Of a DNA stretch of 64,000 nt, positions 21,121 to 32,800 are shown piece by piece. A model generated the notes under the pieces. It worked only from the letters and a program-made list of their open reading frames with translations. It ran no database searches and was not told the origin of the DNA. Each line of letters opens with the position of its first letter. Position 1 is the stretch's first letter. A program made the translations under genes and the position numbers. The DNA lies in assembly GCF_036417845.1 (NCBI RefSeq), contig NC_089981.1, positions 39,376,668-39,440,667 on the forward strand, written 5' to 3'. This DNA comes from Apteryx mantelli (Eukaryota > Chordata > Aves > Apterygiformes > Apterygidae).

Positions 21121-23976
21121 CTACAAGATAAACAGATTAAGAGAATATTGAAAGTAATATGGTTTCTGGTATTGGGAAAGAATCACTGCCTAGACTGCCA
21201 TATACTTGCTTTAGCTTCTTTTCATGTGTTTAGAAGCTTTCAAACTTGCTTTCACTGGTAATTTGGTAGTGCAAATAGCAATAGGAAACTGTGGTCTTGT
21301 ATTCACTGCACACTCTTCTGGCTCTTACCCATACATAAAAAATTTCTAGTTCAAGTGAAGCAGCGCTTCACACTCAAACCAAGCGACCCACTAGGAGACA
21401 GGGTAGAGCTTGAATGTTACCACCTCTGGGGCTCCTGGCAGACAGTGACAATGCGTCATCTGTCTCAACTTCTCTGTTAATTCACACTGTGCAGCTCATG
21501 CATTGACCTACAGCACTGGTGCTCATCCCCCACCCAGATAAGAGCAAGTGGAGTAACTCCTGCTAGCTTTTGTGCTGAAGGCAAGTCCAATAGGATCAGA
21601 CTGACTTCTTTTCCACATTGAATATATGGGAGAAGACAGAGCTTGAAGAAGAGCTTGGAGAATCCTCCCTCCCTTCTTCTCACTTATTCCCCAAAACACC
21701 AGAAGTCAGCCCAATTTGTCACATCCCTAGTTTGACACCTCAAGTACTTGACTCCCAACTCCGACAACGGACAACTACTGTAGGCTGGAAAGCATTTGCT
21801 TTGTGCTCATTTCATCAAGTTTTAGGCTCAAGAGAAAGAGCAAGAGAAAAATTTCTTTAGGATGCTATTGGGAGAGCATCTGGTTCCTGCCATCCAAAAA
21901 CTGCACAGCCAACTGCACAGGGGGAACCAGTTGAAAAAGAAGGAAACTCTCTCAGTTTACTCATTACTTCACTGTCAAGGGACCTGCACTAAGACAACAG
22001 CTGCAAGAGTTGATCTAGTACGGTACTCTCAGCTGGCAGATCCATTTAGGTATAGCTTGTGCTTATTTCCCTGCCAGACAGCCTGCTACCTATGACTGCA
22101 AACATCCTTGTATACAAAGTGCAGGATGCCAAGCTGTCATTTCGCTTGGACAACAAAGATGGTCCTTAATTTCAGAATCTCGTCCTTAAAAAAAAAAAAA
22201 AAAAATTAAATCAAAAGGTTGTGTTGAGTAAATCATGATCCAAAGTGAAGACTGCCACATTTTAGCATCTACATTTCAAATAGCATGCAAAAACTCCAAG
22301 CCCATAGTAATATAAATAAATACTTTATAGTTACAGAGCTAGAAATGACCATCAGCTGAGGAATTTATCTAGCCCCATATTATATCAGAAATTATAAAAA
22401 ATATATTAAGCTCCATATTTATATTAGAAATTATAAACTTCAAAATGATCATATTTAACATCACATTCAGAAAAAGTTATTTCCTCTATGCTGTTGTGAC
22501 CTATTCCATTCTTGCCCCTTCAGAAATAGGGTGTCTAAAGTAACACGTATATCAAACAAATGCAATACGTAGTGAGTTCTTCTTGGTAAAATCTGGTTTT
22601 CCAATGAAACTCCTGTCACCCGGAGTAAAAAAGTCAAATGTTACTTAACAATTAGAGCAGCAACTGTATCTATGCCCCAAATGCCCTTCACAATCCTGCT
22701 GAAATGTAGGTGACTTCACTATCAGAAAAAAATAAATTTGCTTTAATTGTTTAAATTCATAGACTGAGTCTCCAGCTGCAAGCTTGTTTTGAGTTACACA
22801 TGCTTTATCTTTTTTTTTTCCCAGATGTAACAAATTAAGGCAAAAATGTTGTCCTTTAAAATCAGTGCTGTCTCCTGTTGTTTTCTAGATACCTTAGTTC
22901 TTTATTTTATCTGGCTATACAGATATCTGTGTATACACTTGTACAAGTACAAATCAGCGATATAAATTATCATTATCAGTTGCTCAGAAGTCAAAATATA
23001 TCAACTTACTATAAGCATGACCTTCAAAACTATTCACAACCTTCTTTAGAGTGAAGCTAAGAAATGCATTTTATGTTCAGATCAGAAGTGCACAGACAAT
23101 GTAAACTGATATAACCACACTTGTTTTAGGACTGCAGGACAGTATACATACCAAATTTCATCTGCAGGCAAGTATCTTCAGTAGATAAGCAAGTACTATT
23201 GGTCTTGCACAAGGTAGGACTGTTCTCACAGTGGTAGCATCTTAGGGTATAACCTAAGAAGACAGGGCATTATCTTTACTGAAGAATAAAGTACTGAAAC
23301 ATTAGCAGCATTAAAAGAAAGAAAAAGAAGAAACACTATCCGCATCTGACTGTCACAAAACACACCCCTGGTTATTAAACTAAGGACTCAACCTAAAATT
23401 TATCAGCTTTTTTTCAGTGCACATACTGAGACTGACAATTTCGAAAGTAAGATTTTTCAAGTATGCAGTTACACAGTTACATCATTTCTAAAAACTTTCA
23501 TGCTTATGTCCCTTCAGAATATGATAAATTCCTTTTCTTCTTTTTTCTCATCTTAAAAATTGCCTTTTCCAAAAGAATAGATAATGAGAGGCACTTATCA
23601 GAATTTCTTCTACCCTTTATTTTACCCCAATTCCCTTTTGTGCTATACACCCATTCCCAGTTTATATAAAAGAATCCAATATTCTACCAGCAAAACAGAA
23701 CGCTTTGTTGCTACATTAAGCAGCATCATATTCTGCACCCAGTTTTCTCTACTGACCAAAGACAATCAGCTACAGAAACTAAGCCCCACTTATAAGGTCA
23801 CTCTCATTCCAAAACATGGTACTAAATAATGCAGGCCTTTCTTGTTATTTTTCCTTCTCAGACCCCCCCCTCCCCAAACTTGACATCAGCAAAGAAACTC
23901 CATTATACTCACCAGAACTACAGAAAGCAACCAGAACAACGACGACAGTTAACAGGACGTAATTCATCTTGATCAT
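20927..23976 (-). CDS. CD59: CD59 glycoprotein, complement membrane-attack inhibitor (complete)
   Basis: Three coding exons on the minus strand, 23913-23976 (plus 9 untranslated bases to 23985), 23152-23253 and 20927-21120, total 360 nt and code for 119 aa. Residues 1-24 are a signal peptide with a valine-rich core. The mature chain starts at LRCYHC and is one Ly6/uPAR domain with the ten cysteines of CD59 (27, 30, 37, 43, 50, 63, 69, 87, 88, 93) and the closing CCxxDLCN motif. Trp64 in SCWKTSQC matches human mature Trp40, part of the C8/C9 binding face. One N-glycosylation sequon is at Asn40 (NST). The C terminus, VNKAAFGIASVITVIWMLL, is a GPI-attachment signal; the attachment site may be Asn102. 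Family role: a GPI-anchored surface protein that binds C8 and C9 and blocks C9 polymerisation. Splice phases match the Ly6 gene plan. Confidence 0.97.
21121..23151. other. CD59: CD59 intron between the two Ly6-domain exons
   Basis: Two kilobases of AT-rich DNA with a poly-A run near 22190. A faint CR1-like trace (tctagcccc near 22370) is too weak to call. No other feature seen. Confidence 0.5.
23152..23253 (-). CDS. CD59: CD59 middle exon, first half of the Ly6 domain
   Basis: 102 nt, acceptor tcttcttag and donor gtatgt, phase 1 at both ends. It holds cysteines 1-5 (RCYHC, LCK, STC, DTC) and the NST sequon. Confidence 0.96.
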
Positions 23977-23985
23977 GCTTCTTCC
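23913..23985 (-). CDS. CD59: CD59 signal-peptide exon
   Basis: Nine untranslated bases follow the acceptor aattag; ATG is at 23976. A second ATG three codons later (MNYVLL) is a possible alternative start. Donor gtgagt; the exon ends in the first base of Gly22. Confidence 0.93.
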
Positions 23986-25734
23986 CTAATTGGAAAGTAT
24001 AAACAGATTTTAAATGTTTATTTTATTTAAAATCTACATGAAACTAGCAAAATACATGGTGAGGAATAAATGTCTCAAGATCTGATTCAGCATGTAACTG
24101 AAGTCATTGGCCAGGAAAACTGCTGAGCTCTGAGCCTCCTGACAGGCTGTAGATCAAGCAATCTTTCTCCCCCCCCCCCATTATACCATTCAACAGGTCT
24201 AGCTAACTCAAACAGCTCCCTTTCACAAATACACGCAACAAAAAGAGGTCATTTAGGTCCTGAATGCCTTTTCTTTTAAAGTAATTTACCAGTAAATTTG
24301 CTTCTCTGGAGCCAGGCGGTACTCCATATTTCCGTCTCACAGGTTTGTAAGAGATCTATTGGTACTACACAGACATTTGCTCCTCCTGTCCCAAAATTTC
24401 TCCTAACTGTGCCCCAAAATACACTGAAATGTTGACACATGCAATAACTCATCATGTGAATTCAGTCATGGCTCAAGTTTTCCATGATTACTCTAATGTG
24501 TAGGAAGGATGGGCTTTTTTAAAAAACATAGGAGCTCCAAAGCAGAGCTTGGAATTACTAGATACAGGCTTCTGCACACAAAGTCTACAAACAGGACCAC
24601 TCACCATAACATCTACTGCAAACTTTTCTGCAATCACAGAAAAGAGGCTATTCAGATTACGTATCAAACAGACCCAGGAGGAAGAAGAGACAGGGACCAC
24701 ACTTGTGCTTGTAGCACATTATCATGTGCGTCTTCAAAAAGAAGCGAGCCCAGAAGTCCCAAAGAACTAAAGGAATTCAGAGAAGCTTCACTTTACGGTG
24801 ACTTGGCCCTAGAAGAAGATTGCGACAAAACATTCACATCATCGCTCTTGACCCTGTTGATACTGCTTGAATCTTTTTCTGTATGCAGTTAAGAACCTAG
24901 TGTGGCAGACCATAATCACTTTGGGACAGTTTTTTTTCCTCCCAGAAGACTGTAGACTTGAAAACAGGGTTTCATAATAAAACAATACTGAAATCCTTCT
25001 CAATCTGAAGTCTGGCCAATTTTCTACTCACAAACAAACAAAAAAAACCCAAACCAAAAAAACCCACTTTTTCCTGTCTTTATTACCTACTCCTAAGCAG
25101 AAGAGCTGAAGAAACTTAATGTGCAAGACCAGATCTTTTTCTGGGATGAACGACTTAGTGAAAAGTCTTCCAAGAGCCAACACCTCAAGGCTCTTCCTGC
25201 CCTGGTGCCAAATTGCAGAAGCGCTGTCAGTCTGATGATTAAAACAACGGCCATTAGGAACGGCAGTGAGAATTTCCCTTCGAACCTCTCGATCTTACAG
25301 GAGCCCTCGGTAATACAATGTTATTAGCGGAGTCCTGCAGAAAAACAGCTTTGCCTTTGGCAAAACTAAGTCGAGACCAGAATAATATAAGGCAGATTAA
25401 TAAAAATCATCAGTGCTAGTATAGTTGCTTTGACAACAGTAACTCTACCAACATATCTGGTTTGGTCAAAAGGAGTCCTTCCCCCTCCGTGTTCCTGAAC
25501 TACAGAGAGATGAAGCACCAGGAAAATTTTAGGTTTCTCTCTTTCCTCCTCCCACCCTCCCCATCCCTTTCATAGTCAGCAATTCACGACGCAGCTCCGG
25601 AGAAACTACACCGAAACAACGCAGAGAAAAAAGCATTTCCCGAGCTGAATTTTCCAAATCTCTATTTTGATTGAAGCGGCTCCCTCCTCCGCGGCCGCTG
25701 CCGTAAGGGAGGGGGACCGGCGCCGCGCTGCCCG

Positions 25735-25780
25735 CCGCTGTGCGGGGCAGGGCCCCTCCGCTGTGCGGGGCAGGGCCCCT
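25735..25780. repeat. perfect 23-bp tandem duplication
   Basis: Two identical 23-bp units (25735-25757 and 25758-25780), starting ccgctgtgcggggcaggg, inside the CD59 CpG island. The perfect identity suggests a recent event or a local assembly artefact. Confidence 0.92.
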
Positions 25781-26210
25781 CCGCGGCCGCCCCGCCGCGC
25801 GCCCCGCCGCTTCCTGCGCTGCTCCGCGGCGCCCCGGCTCCCCGCCGCCGCCCAAGGGAGCCGCACCGCTCCGGGGCCGCGCCGAGGAGCGGCAGCCCCG
25901 GGCCCGCCCGGCCCCCCCGCCCGCGGCCCCGCGGCGCACTGCGGCGCTGCCGCCATGACTCAGGCGCGGGCGTCGGGGGAAGCCAAGCGCAGACGTCGCG
26001 CCCTCCCAGCGCCCCCCAAGCCCCGGGCGGGGGCAGGCGGCCGCCCCCCCCGCCCAGCCGGGCCCCGCCGCCCCGCTGCTGCCCGCACCCCCGCGCCGGC
26101 GGCGGCCATTTTCCCGCAGCGGGCGGACCCGGCGCGGCGCGGCGGCCACCGAGCGCGCCGGGGGCTCCGCGGCTCTGCGGCACCGCGGGGCGCCGCGCCC
26201 CGCGCCGGGG

Positions 26211-26245
26211 AGCCGAGCCGAGCCGAGCCGAGCCGAGCCGAGCCG
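26211..26245. repeat. (AGCCG)7 pentamer repeat
   Basis: Seven perfect copies, about 40 bases downstream of the inferred CD59 first-exon donor and so at the start of intron 1. Confidence 0.93.
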
Positions 26246-26283
26246 GCCTCTCCCGGCGGAAGGGCCGCCTCCGCGTCCCTCAC

Positions 26284-26440
26284 CTGCTCCGCGCACCCGC
26301 ACCGCACCTGCCGCCGCGCCGACCACCTCCGCACCGACTGCCGGGGCGGCGCCGGCGCCTCCCGCGGCCGCCCCGCCCCAGCCCGCCCCGGGGGCGGAGC
26401 GCGGCGCCGCCCGCGAGCCGCCTCGCTACCGCGTGTGAAG
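26284..26440 (-). other. CD59: CD59 5' UTR exon 1 (right border approximate)
   Basis: A CAG-GTGAGG donor on the minus strand ends an exon at 26284 in the CpG island. The next CD59 exon has an acceptor upstream of its ATG, so an untranslated first exon is required. The start site is a guess from the island's edge. Confidence 0.5.
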
Positions 26441-26449
26441 CGCCCAGCG

Positions 26450-29400
26450 GCAGCGCGCAGTTATTTTTATCAACACAGCGTCGATTAGACTAAAGTCAAC
26501 CGTAAATAATCTCAAAACCGATTCCGCTGGTGCGTTACAGTAGTTAAGAATGTCATCGTCCCACGTGGTATTACAAATATTAAAGAACAAGATTTATTTA
26601 TGGCTTGGTCAGAGGTAAAAATCTGAAAAGCAAAAGCATGTAAAAGTCAAGTAAATAAAAAGCTTGTGTGTTACTATATGTGTCTCAAGAAATATTTTAT
26701 GAGAACCCACCAAAATTAAGTCTTTATTTAAAAAATTATATATGTTAATTTCAATGAGGAACTCCATACAAGGAAGTTAAATGTTGTTATGGTTAGTTGC
26801 CTCTGTCTCTTCCCAAAGTCTTCAGCATTATATAAGTGCTATTTCCACACCTCAGTCTGAAGTTTCTACCTTACATTCTCTGCACAGATGATGAAAAATT
26901 ACTTTAAACAATAACAGGAATAAACCTGGCACCAGAATAACAATTTTTTTTTTTGTAAGTGCTCATGATAAGTAAGTAGCAAAGGTTTAAGCAGCTGTCA
27001 CCTGCAGTAGCACCAGCTAGCACAGCACTTGTTTGCATTCTTCTGCAATGCGGTCATAGTGAGGAAAGGATGGCTGAAGGGCCCTTCTGTTAAACTACTG
27101 CGTCAGCAGAACCCCTCAGAAGGGTCTGCAAAGACTATATAAATAGATTGCCAGTGTAGGCCTTTCCCCTCCACACAACAAGATCTCACTTAATTATTTA
27201 CATGGGATGAGCTAATTTTTAAGTATATGTTGAATTTACAGATGTTCAACAAGGCCTAAGTAGTCCTTCTGTCGAAGGATAAAAGTCAACATCAGCCTCT
27301 TAGCACGTCAGTCAGAAGAAGCCAACAGAACTTCAGGCTGAATCTGAAGGATGGTCGCTGAACAAAAGAACGGTGCAGCGTGTATATTACACAGATTACT
27401 CAGCAAGCAGAGGAAGCTTTTAGCAGTTTGATACATTATATTGGCGTCTACTGATACACCTACTCAACACCCGCTTGCTGCATCAGTAAGAGCACTGGCG
27501 AAGTGCTGCCTTCTTCCGTGGGATCTTGACAGTCAGCCCTCTCTTTCCTAGCGAGGATTTCTACAGTCCAGCAGTGCTGGCCTAGGTAACTGATGCCTTG
27601 TTTTTCTCAGTGGCCTCAGCTGCTTCATTTTTCATACAAATTAGACATAAGCTTCAGAGTTTCAGGTGGGAGAAACCATTGGCATGAGCCTTACTTCAGA
27701 TGCAAATGATGGCAAGTTGCAGCATTTGCAGTAACAGTGCATCTGACAGCTTTAGGCAGTGTAGCACTGTACTAAAAGCAGCCTGAAGCAAAGGAATAAC
27801 CTTTTTCCTGTTACAAATACATGTTTGCTACAATATCAGCAATAGCTGTTCCCCTTATCAGGTTACCTTTTCACTTCACACATGCAAAGTTAGCAAGAGC
27901 ACTCCAACTACTCGTTGTGCTTGGACCAGAAGCCACAAGCCTTTGCATTATAGTGCTCAGAAGTTGATGGGATAGTACGGCCCTCCATTGTGCCTTATTG
28001 CAACAATAAGCAATAATTATATTTCACCTTTAACAACTCAAGGGAGAACCACTCCCTGAGAGGAGTAAGATCAACACCATCTGTGTTTCAGTAAAATCAA
28101 CAGCCAGAAGTGTTTCTGGAGATTCTTACGACCTTCAGCTGCTATCACTTAACTAGCACATTCAGATCCTGTTGAAGCATTAGAGCAAGCCTCTTGCTAT
28201 GACAGTCATCTGTCCTTAAACACAAACAGACCTACAGCATTGGAAAAGTTTTGTTTCCAGTAAATACTGGCTTCCAATCCCTTGTTTACTGATTCTTTTA
28301 ACAGTCTGTAAGTTTTCTGTTAAGAACAGGCAGCAAGCCACAGAGTTTTCCCTCCAGTTAATACTGAGTTTTAAATGTTTTCATTTTGAGGACTTCTATT
28401 TCAATAATTCACACAGCTACTCAGACTTCTGTGAAGGGCACACACATTTTTTTTTTTACTTCTCTAGGTATTTCATCTATATGACTGTTGCAGAGGTAAC
28501 ATTCAACATTTGTTTTTCTACCTTGTACCACCTTGCAAGGTCCAACTGATGTGCGGCACTAGAGAAAGATGAACACATGGAGAATCTAGTGTTATGTCCT
28601 GTAAAACCCCCACTCAGACTTTTCCATAGTAGCTGTAGCTAGCCAGTAACAGGATTCTATTGGAACAACAATATACTGGTTTCCCTCAGAGAAACTACTA
28701 ATTCTGGATGTCAAAAAGAGTAATCTACTACCATGATGCTAGTCACACAGTCAATTTTTTTCTAAGGTCTTGGCAGAAAGAGTCTCAAGTAGCACTTTAG
28801 AGCAAAGGAGGCAGTTAAGTATTTATTGATGACGATGGAAAAAATAAAAGTGATAAAGCAAACAGATACTTCTTTATATGTAAAGTTTCTAGTCATCTGA
28901 TGTTCTATCAGGCTCCAATTTTTTGATTCAGGTGTAGTTACAAAAATCCAAAGAGGATTTAGGGAAACATGATACTTCAACATAAATTTGTCACCTATGA
29001 CAAAGTCTGAACAGCAAACATCATATAAAGAAAAAACTCAAAACATAGGTACAAATTCATACTTTGTAGTCATTGAGAAATTTCTTTGTTACTGAGTGGC
29101 AGATTATTCATATACACTACATTCCAAAAGCCATTATCCAATCAGAGTCATTTAGCATAAAATTAAGCTGAAAGACAGATTGTCTAAAAATAAGGCCAGT
29201 TTCATTCCAAATTTATGCATTTGATGACCAGAATTTTCCGGTACTTTTAGGTTAATAAAAAATGCATAAGAGCACCTGATCCAACCCAACTGGGCAACTT
29301 AGACCAAACTGCAAGATTCATTCCTAGCAGAAGTTATCAACAGTAGAAACCCATGAGAAAGGACAATAGTATACACCTTTTTTGCAGTCTTGTCTATTGC

Positions 29401-29772
29401 TAATTTTTAAATGCTTGTATAAAAACAAATCCCCACACCATATTTGCAATATGATCATAAATAGGCAATAGTTTAAAAATGTAAGATATGATTACCTCAG
29501 GCTATTGAGCTGTTCTGCACTTTGGAAAAAAAGTAAACAAAACCCAAACATCTTTCTCTTCCTCCCTGCCTCCCCCTCCTTCCAAACCATGGGGAAAAAA
29601 AAAAGTTATACTCTGATGAATATTAGAACTGGCACCAACATTCATGCTAGTTGCCCTGATGTGCAACAGAAAGTTCATTTACAAGAGTCAGAAATATTCT
29701 TATGCACTAGCCCCAAAGAGTTCAGCTTCTGCAACCAACAGTTTGTTCCATTTTGGGAAAAAAAAAATCCCA
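26450..29772 (-). other. FBXO3: FBXO3 3' UTR and the FBXO3-CD59 gap
   Basis: Sequence after the FBXO3 stop codon. Minus-strand AATAAA signals lie at 28822-28827 (3' UTR of about 0.95 kb) and at 26723-26728 and 26593-26598 (about 3.1 kb). If the distal pair is used, FBXO3 transcripts end within about 200 bp of the CD59 CpG island. No other gene or clear repeat seen. Confidence 0.45.
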
Positions 29773-29898
29773 TCAGGTATGACGTGGGCAGCGACCAGAA
29801 GGTGCAGGAATGTCCAACACTCTATGCCTGTCTTCATATTCATCAGTGTCTGTGGAATCTTCGTCTTCATCCACTGCATATTCATTATGATTTGTTTC
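29773..29898 (-). CDS. FBXO3: FBXO3 exon 11: acidic C-terminal tail and stop
   Basis: 41 codons and TGA. An acidic run (VDEDEDSTDTDEYED) is followed by RHRVLDIPAPSGRCPRHT. The RVxDxP core aligns with human RVFDVPIRRRRCSRLF, which fixes the exon identity, but the long glutamate run and the arginine cluster of human are absent. Confidence 0.92.
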   Translation of the reverse strand, partial: ETNHNEYAVDEDEDSTDTDEYEDRHRVLDIPAPSGRCPRHT

Positions 29899-32800
29899 CT
29901 AATACAAGACACATCCATATTTAATTAAAATCTTGTAGCCCAGCCACTTATAAGAAGACATTAACAACTGCCAAAAAAATTTCAAGTCTATATTATCACA
30001 GCTATCTGAGGTAGAGATACTGTAATTATCAACGTATTCAACAAAAGCAGTTTTATACTATTACAAATCTTACCTTGCAACAGAGAATTTTGCCAAACTA
30101 TTTGACCTTTAACACAAAAGATATCTATTTGCCTTAATTATTTCATATATACAACTATGTAAAGCCACAATTCAGTACCTTAGTCATTCCAGTTTACCTG
30201 TTGGCTTGTGTAGACTTTTAATATAAGTAGTTTAAAAATAGAGTCATTACTAATTTTAAAACAAGAGGCAGAGCAACAAGAGAGAAAAGCCATCGATTTT
30301 TACAGTCAACTGAATGGGAGAGGTGACAATTCACATAAACATAAGCAAGAGCTAAAAGTGACATTTTCTGTTACAAGCTCGACCTCTGCTGGCACTTATT
30401 GTTATAGCTAGTAGTAATGAGTTTCTCAAATCCCTTGGAAAACATGTAAAAACAGCATAGATGCCTGTCTCTGAGGAAAGGCTCAGTACTCACAAAAAAG
30501 TCAAAATAAACTTTAAGTTTTATCTGAATCAGTCATTAAATAAAAGCTATGCTAATAATAAAGCAAATAAGTATTCTTCTTCAAATGTGCAAAACCCAAA
30601 AATACTTAGGTTTACCAGCAATTTCCAAACTGAGCTTACATAATAATTAACAGTAAGCTAAATATATTGTTGTTTTGCTAAGTCTCTAAGTGACTTCATG
30701 AAATGCACTTTTAGTGAGTACTAGTGGAACATCAGAAAGACTGCTACCATTTTTAAATAGTTGTCAAATCAAAAGTTCTCCAAGAAAGCAGATACACTAT
30801 TCTGGCTAAAACAGACTATAGTGCAGCCATACCAAGACAGAGTATTTAAGAGAACCATGAAATCCAGCGGGCTAATACAATGCCATGTTGCTAGGAACAA
30901 ATTAAGATATGACAGTTCCTTAAAAAAGGAAAGGAAAACAAGTAAACAACACTGCTGTAATCTGCATAAACCTCTGAAATATACCCTGAATAGACATATG
31001 CATGTATTTGTGCACCCTGACGGGCACTTGTGTTCAAAGAGATGACAACAGAATGGTCATGTTCTACCTCTTAGTAACACAGAAGGCCACTGATCTCACT
31101 CATAGCACCAAACTTGAGCTTGATTCCAGGCAGAGGTAAGGACTCAAGGAGGAAGGCCTATAGACATTTATGGCTTTCTATGAAAGCTAGGATCTTCAAT
31201 TAAATTGGTAAGCATTACATGTCAAAGCAATAAGAATACATGACATTACCAAAGTACAAACTGCCTACAGACTCTACTGCAGTCAAGTTTCCAGACTGAC
31301 TTAGGCTTAATTGCAGTATGTTTTGTATGGAGTTATCAATCTGAATACTGTTCAGTACTGTAAATTTTACACCAGAAGTGTTTTCTTGCCTGTAAACACT
31401 CCAGAAGCTGAGAAGAATTCATATAATTGGAAATTGTCAAAAGCCAAGACTAAGTGATACTTTTAGATTTTTTCTTTTCTGAGGAGTGGATCTGAAAAAA
31501 GACTGACTTTCTAGAAAATGTTGGATTGTTGATATTAAAATAGGCAGGTTCCAAAACTGAAAGTCTCATGACACTGAAGTTTAACACACACTGTCCTATT
31601 AAAATTAACACAAGTGTCCTCCGCAAACACAAGCTTAGAAGTCTAGTATAAGAACAACTGCATCTTCACTTACCATCCGTGCTGTAGACACCTTGAATGT
31701 TGGACACACCATATGAAATCTGGGAATCGTAACATTAAAGAATTTCTCCTTGTAGTAGAGGCAATGGAAGGTGTAATATCCTTCCATATATCCAGAAGTT
31801 GTGGAAAATGTAGTACAGCTGGTGTATTCATAGACTCTCCCCGGACTGATTATTGGAAACTCCCCTGTTGGTAAAACATTAACTTGAAACAGTAAAGACT
31901 GAAGTAGAACTACAATTCAGCATTTTGCTAGAGCATTTGCACTCTACAAGATTCAGGCAGATCATTTTATAATCCAGTGGACACATAAGTAATTCTCAGT
32001 AACTACTGACACTAAAAAAACTGAAGTAAGATCAACTACCAGGATGTTTAGACTTTCCTTGAAAAGCAGCTTTAAAAACAAAACAGATGCTTATTTCTTC
32101 CTTTCAAGCAAGAAAATGGATGTTGATACAAAACGTACAAGTACTGCTCTGTCACTGTGAGGCTAATAACATAATCTTTATAACACGTACATTAAACATG
32201 GAAACACTCCCCATCAGATTCATAAAAGCAATCTTATACTTGTACCTACCAACTACTCCAGGACCCTGAACTTCTTCTACGTCACCTTTGGCATTTGTTA
32301 TTCTCCAGTATCGACTGTCCAGCTGACAAGCCTTCTCAGGAAGAGCATCTTTGGACATTTCAATTCTAGAAGCCAAACAGCATACTTAACATGTATGGAA
32401 GTAGTTACATAACCATTGAGAAACACTTTAGTATCTTTAGGGTACCTCTCTGAAAGTAGCCTGGACAGCAAAAGCTAAGGTAAAGCATACCAAATCAGTT
32501 AGCAGGATCCAGCTCCACGTCTCCGCTTCCTTATTGTTATTTATCCCTTTCTAAGTCTAAGTTACAAGTAACTTCTTTCCCTCACCCCATCACTGTACTT
32601 TACAAATTACCAACTTGACCAGTACTTTACATATCTGACTAGATATGATTTAATAATTTTTATTAAAAGTACTGCATGCTATGCACATTCAAATATGTGG
32701 CATCTAGACCTATTCATTTTAGTACATCTATGAATGCTGTTTGCAAGTTTGCAACAACTGGTGACTTAAGCATTACATAGGTCTTTCCCATGTTATGAAA

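Larger units (their letters stand above)
23986..26283. other. CD59: CD59 intron 1, its right part inside the CpG island
   Basis: Lies between the untranslated exon and the signal-peptide exon. The right half is the downstream shore of the CpG island. The frame at 24509-24892 (plus) has no coding support. Confidence 0.5.
25660..26450. promoter_or_regulatory. CD59: CpG island, CD59 promoter
   Basis: Very high GC and CpG density. Motifs visible include an AP-1 site TGACTCA at 25956-25962 and an overlapping YY1-like/E2F-like element (gcggccattttcccgc) at 26103-26118. Most of the island lies downstream of the inferred first exon. Long open frames on both strands are compositional. Confidence 0.82.

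Noticed and set aside
24509-24892. Plus-strand ORF of 127 codons in CD59 intron 1
   Set aside because: No recognisable family and an overlapping open frame on the other strand.
25529-26488. Frames of up to 273 codons on both strands over the CD59 CpG island
   Set aside because: Low-complexity Arg/Ala/Pro translation in several frames at once; explained by absence of stop codons in GC-rich sequence.
29505-29928. Plus-strand ORFs of 139 and 94 codons opposite FBXO3 exon 11
   Set aside because: They are the antisense shadow of the FBXO3 last exon and its flanks.
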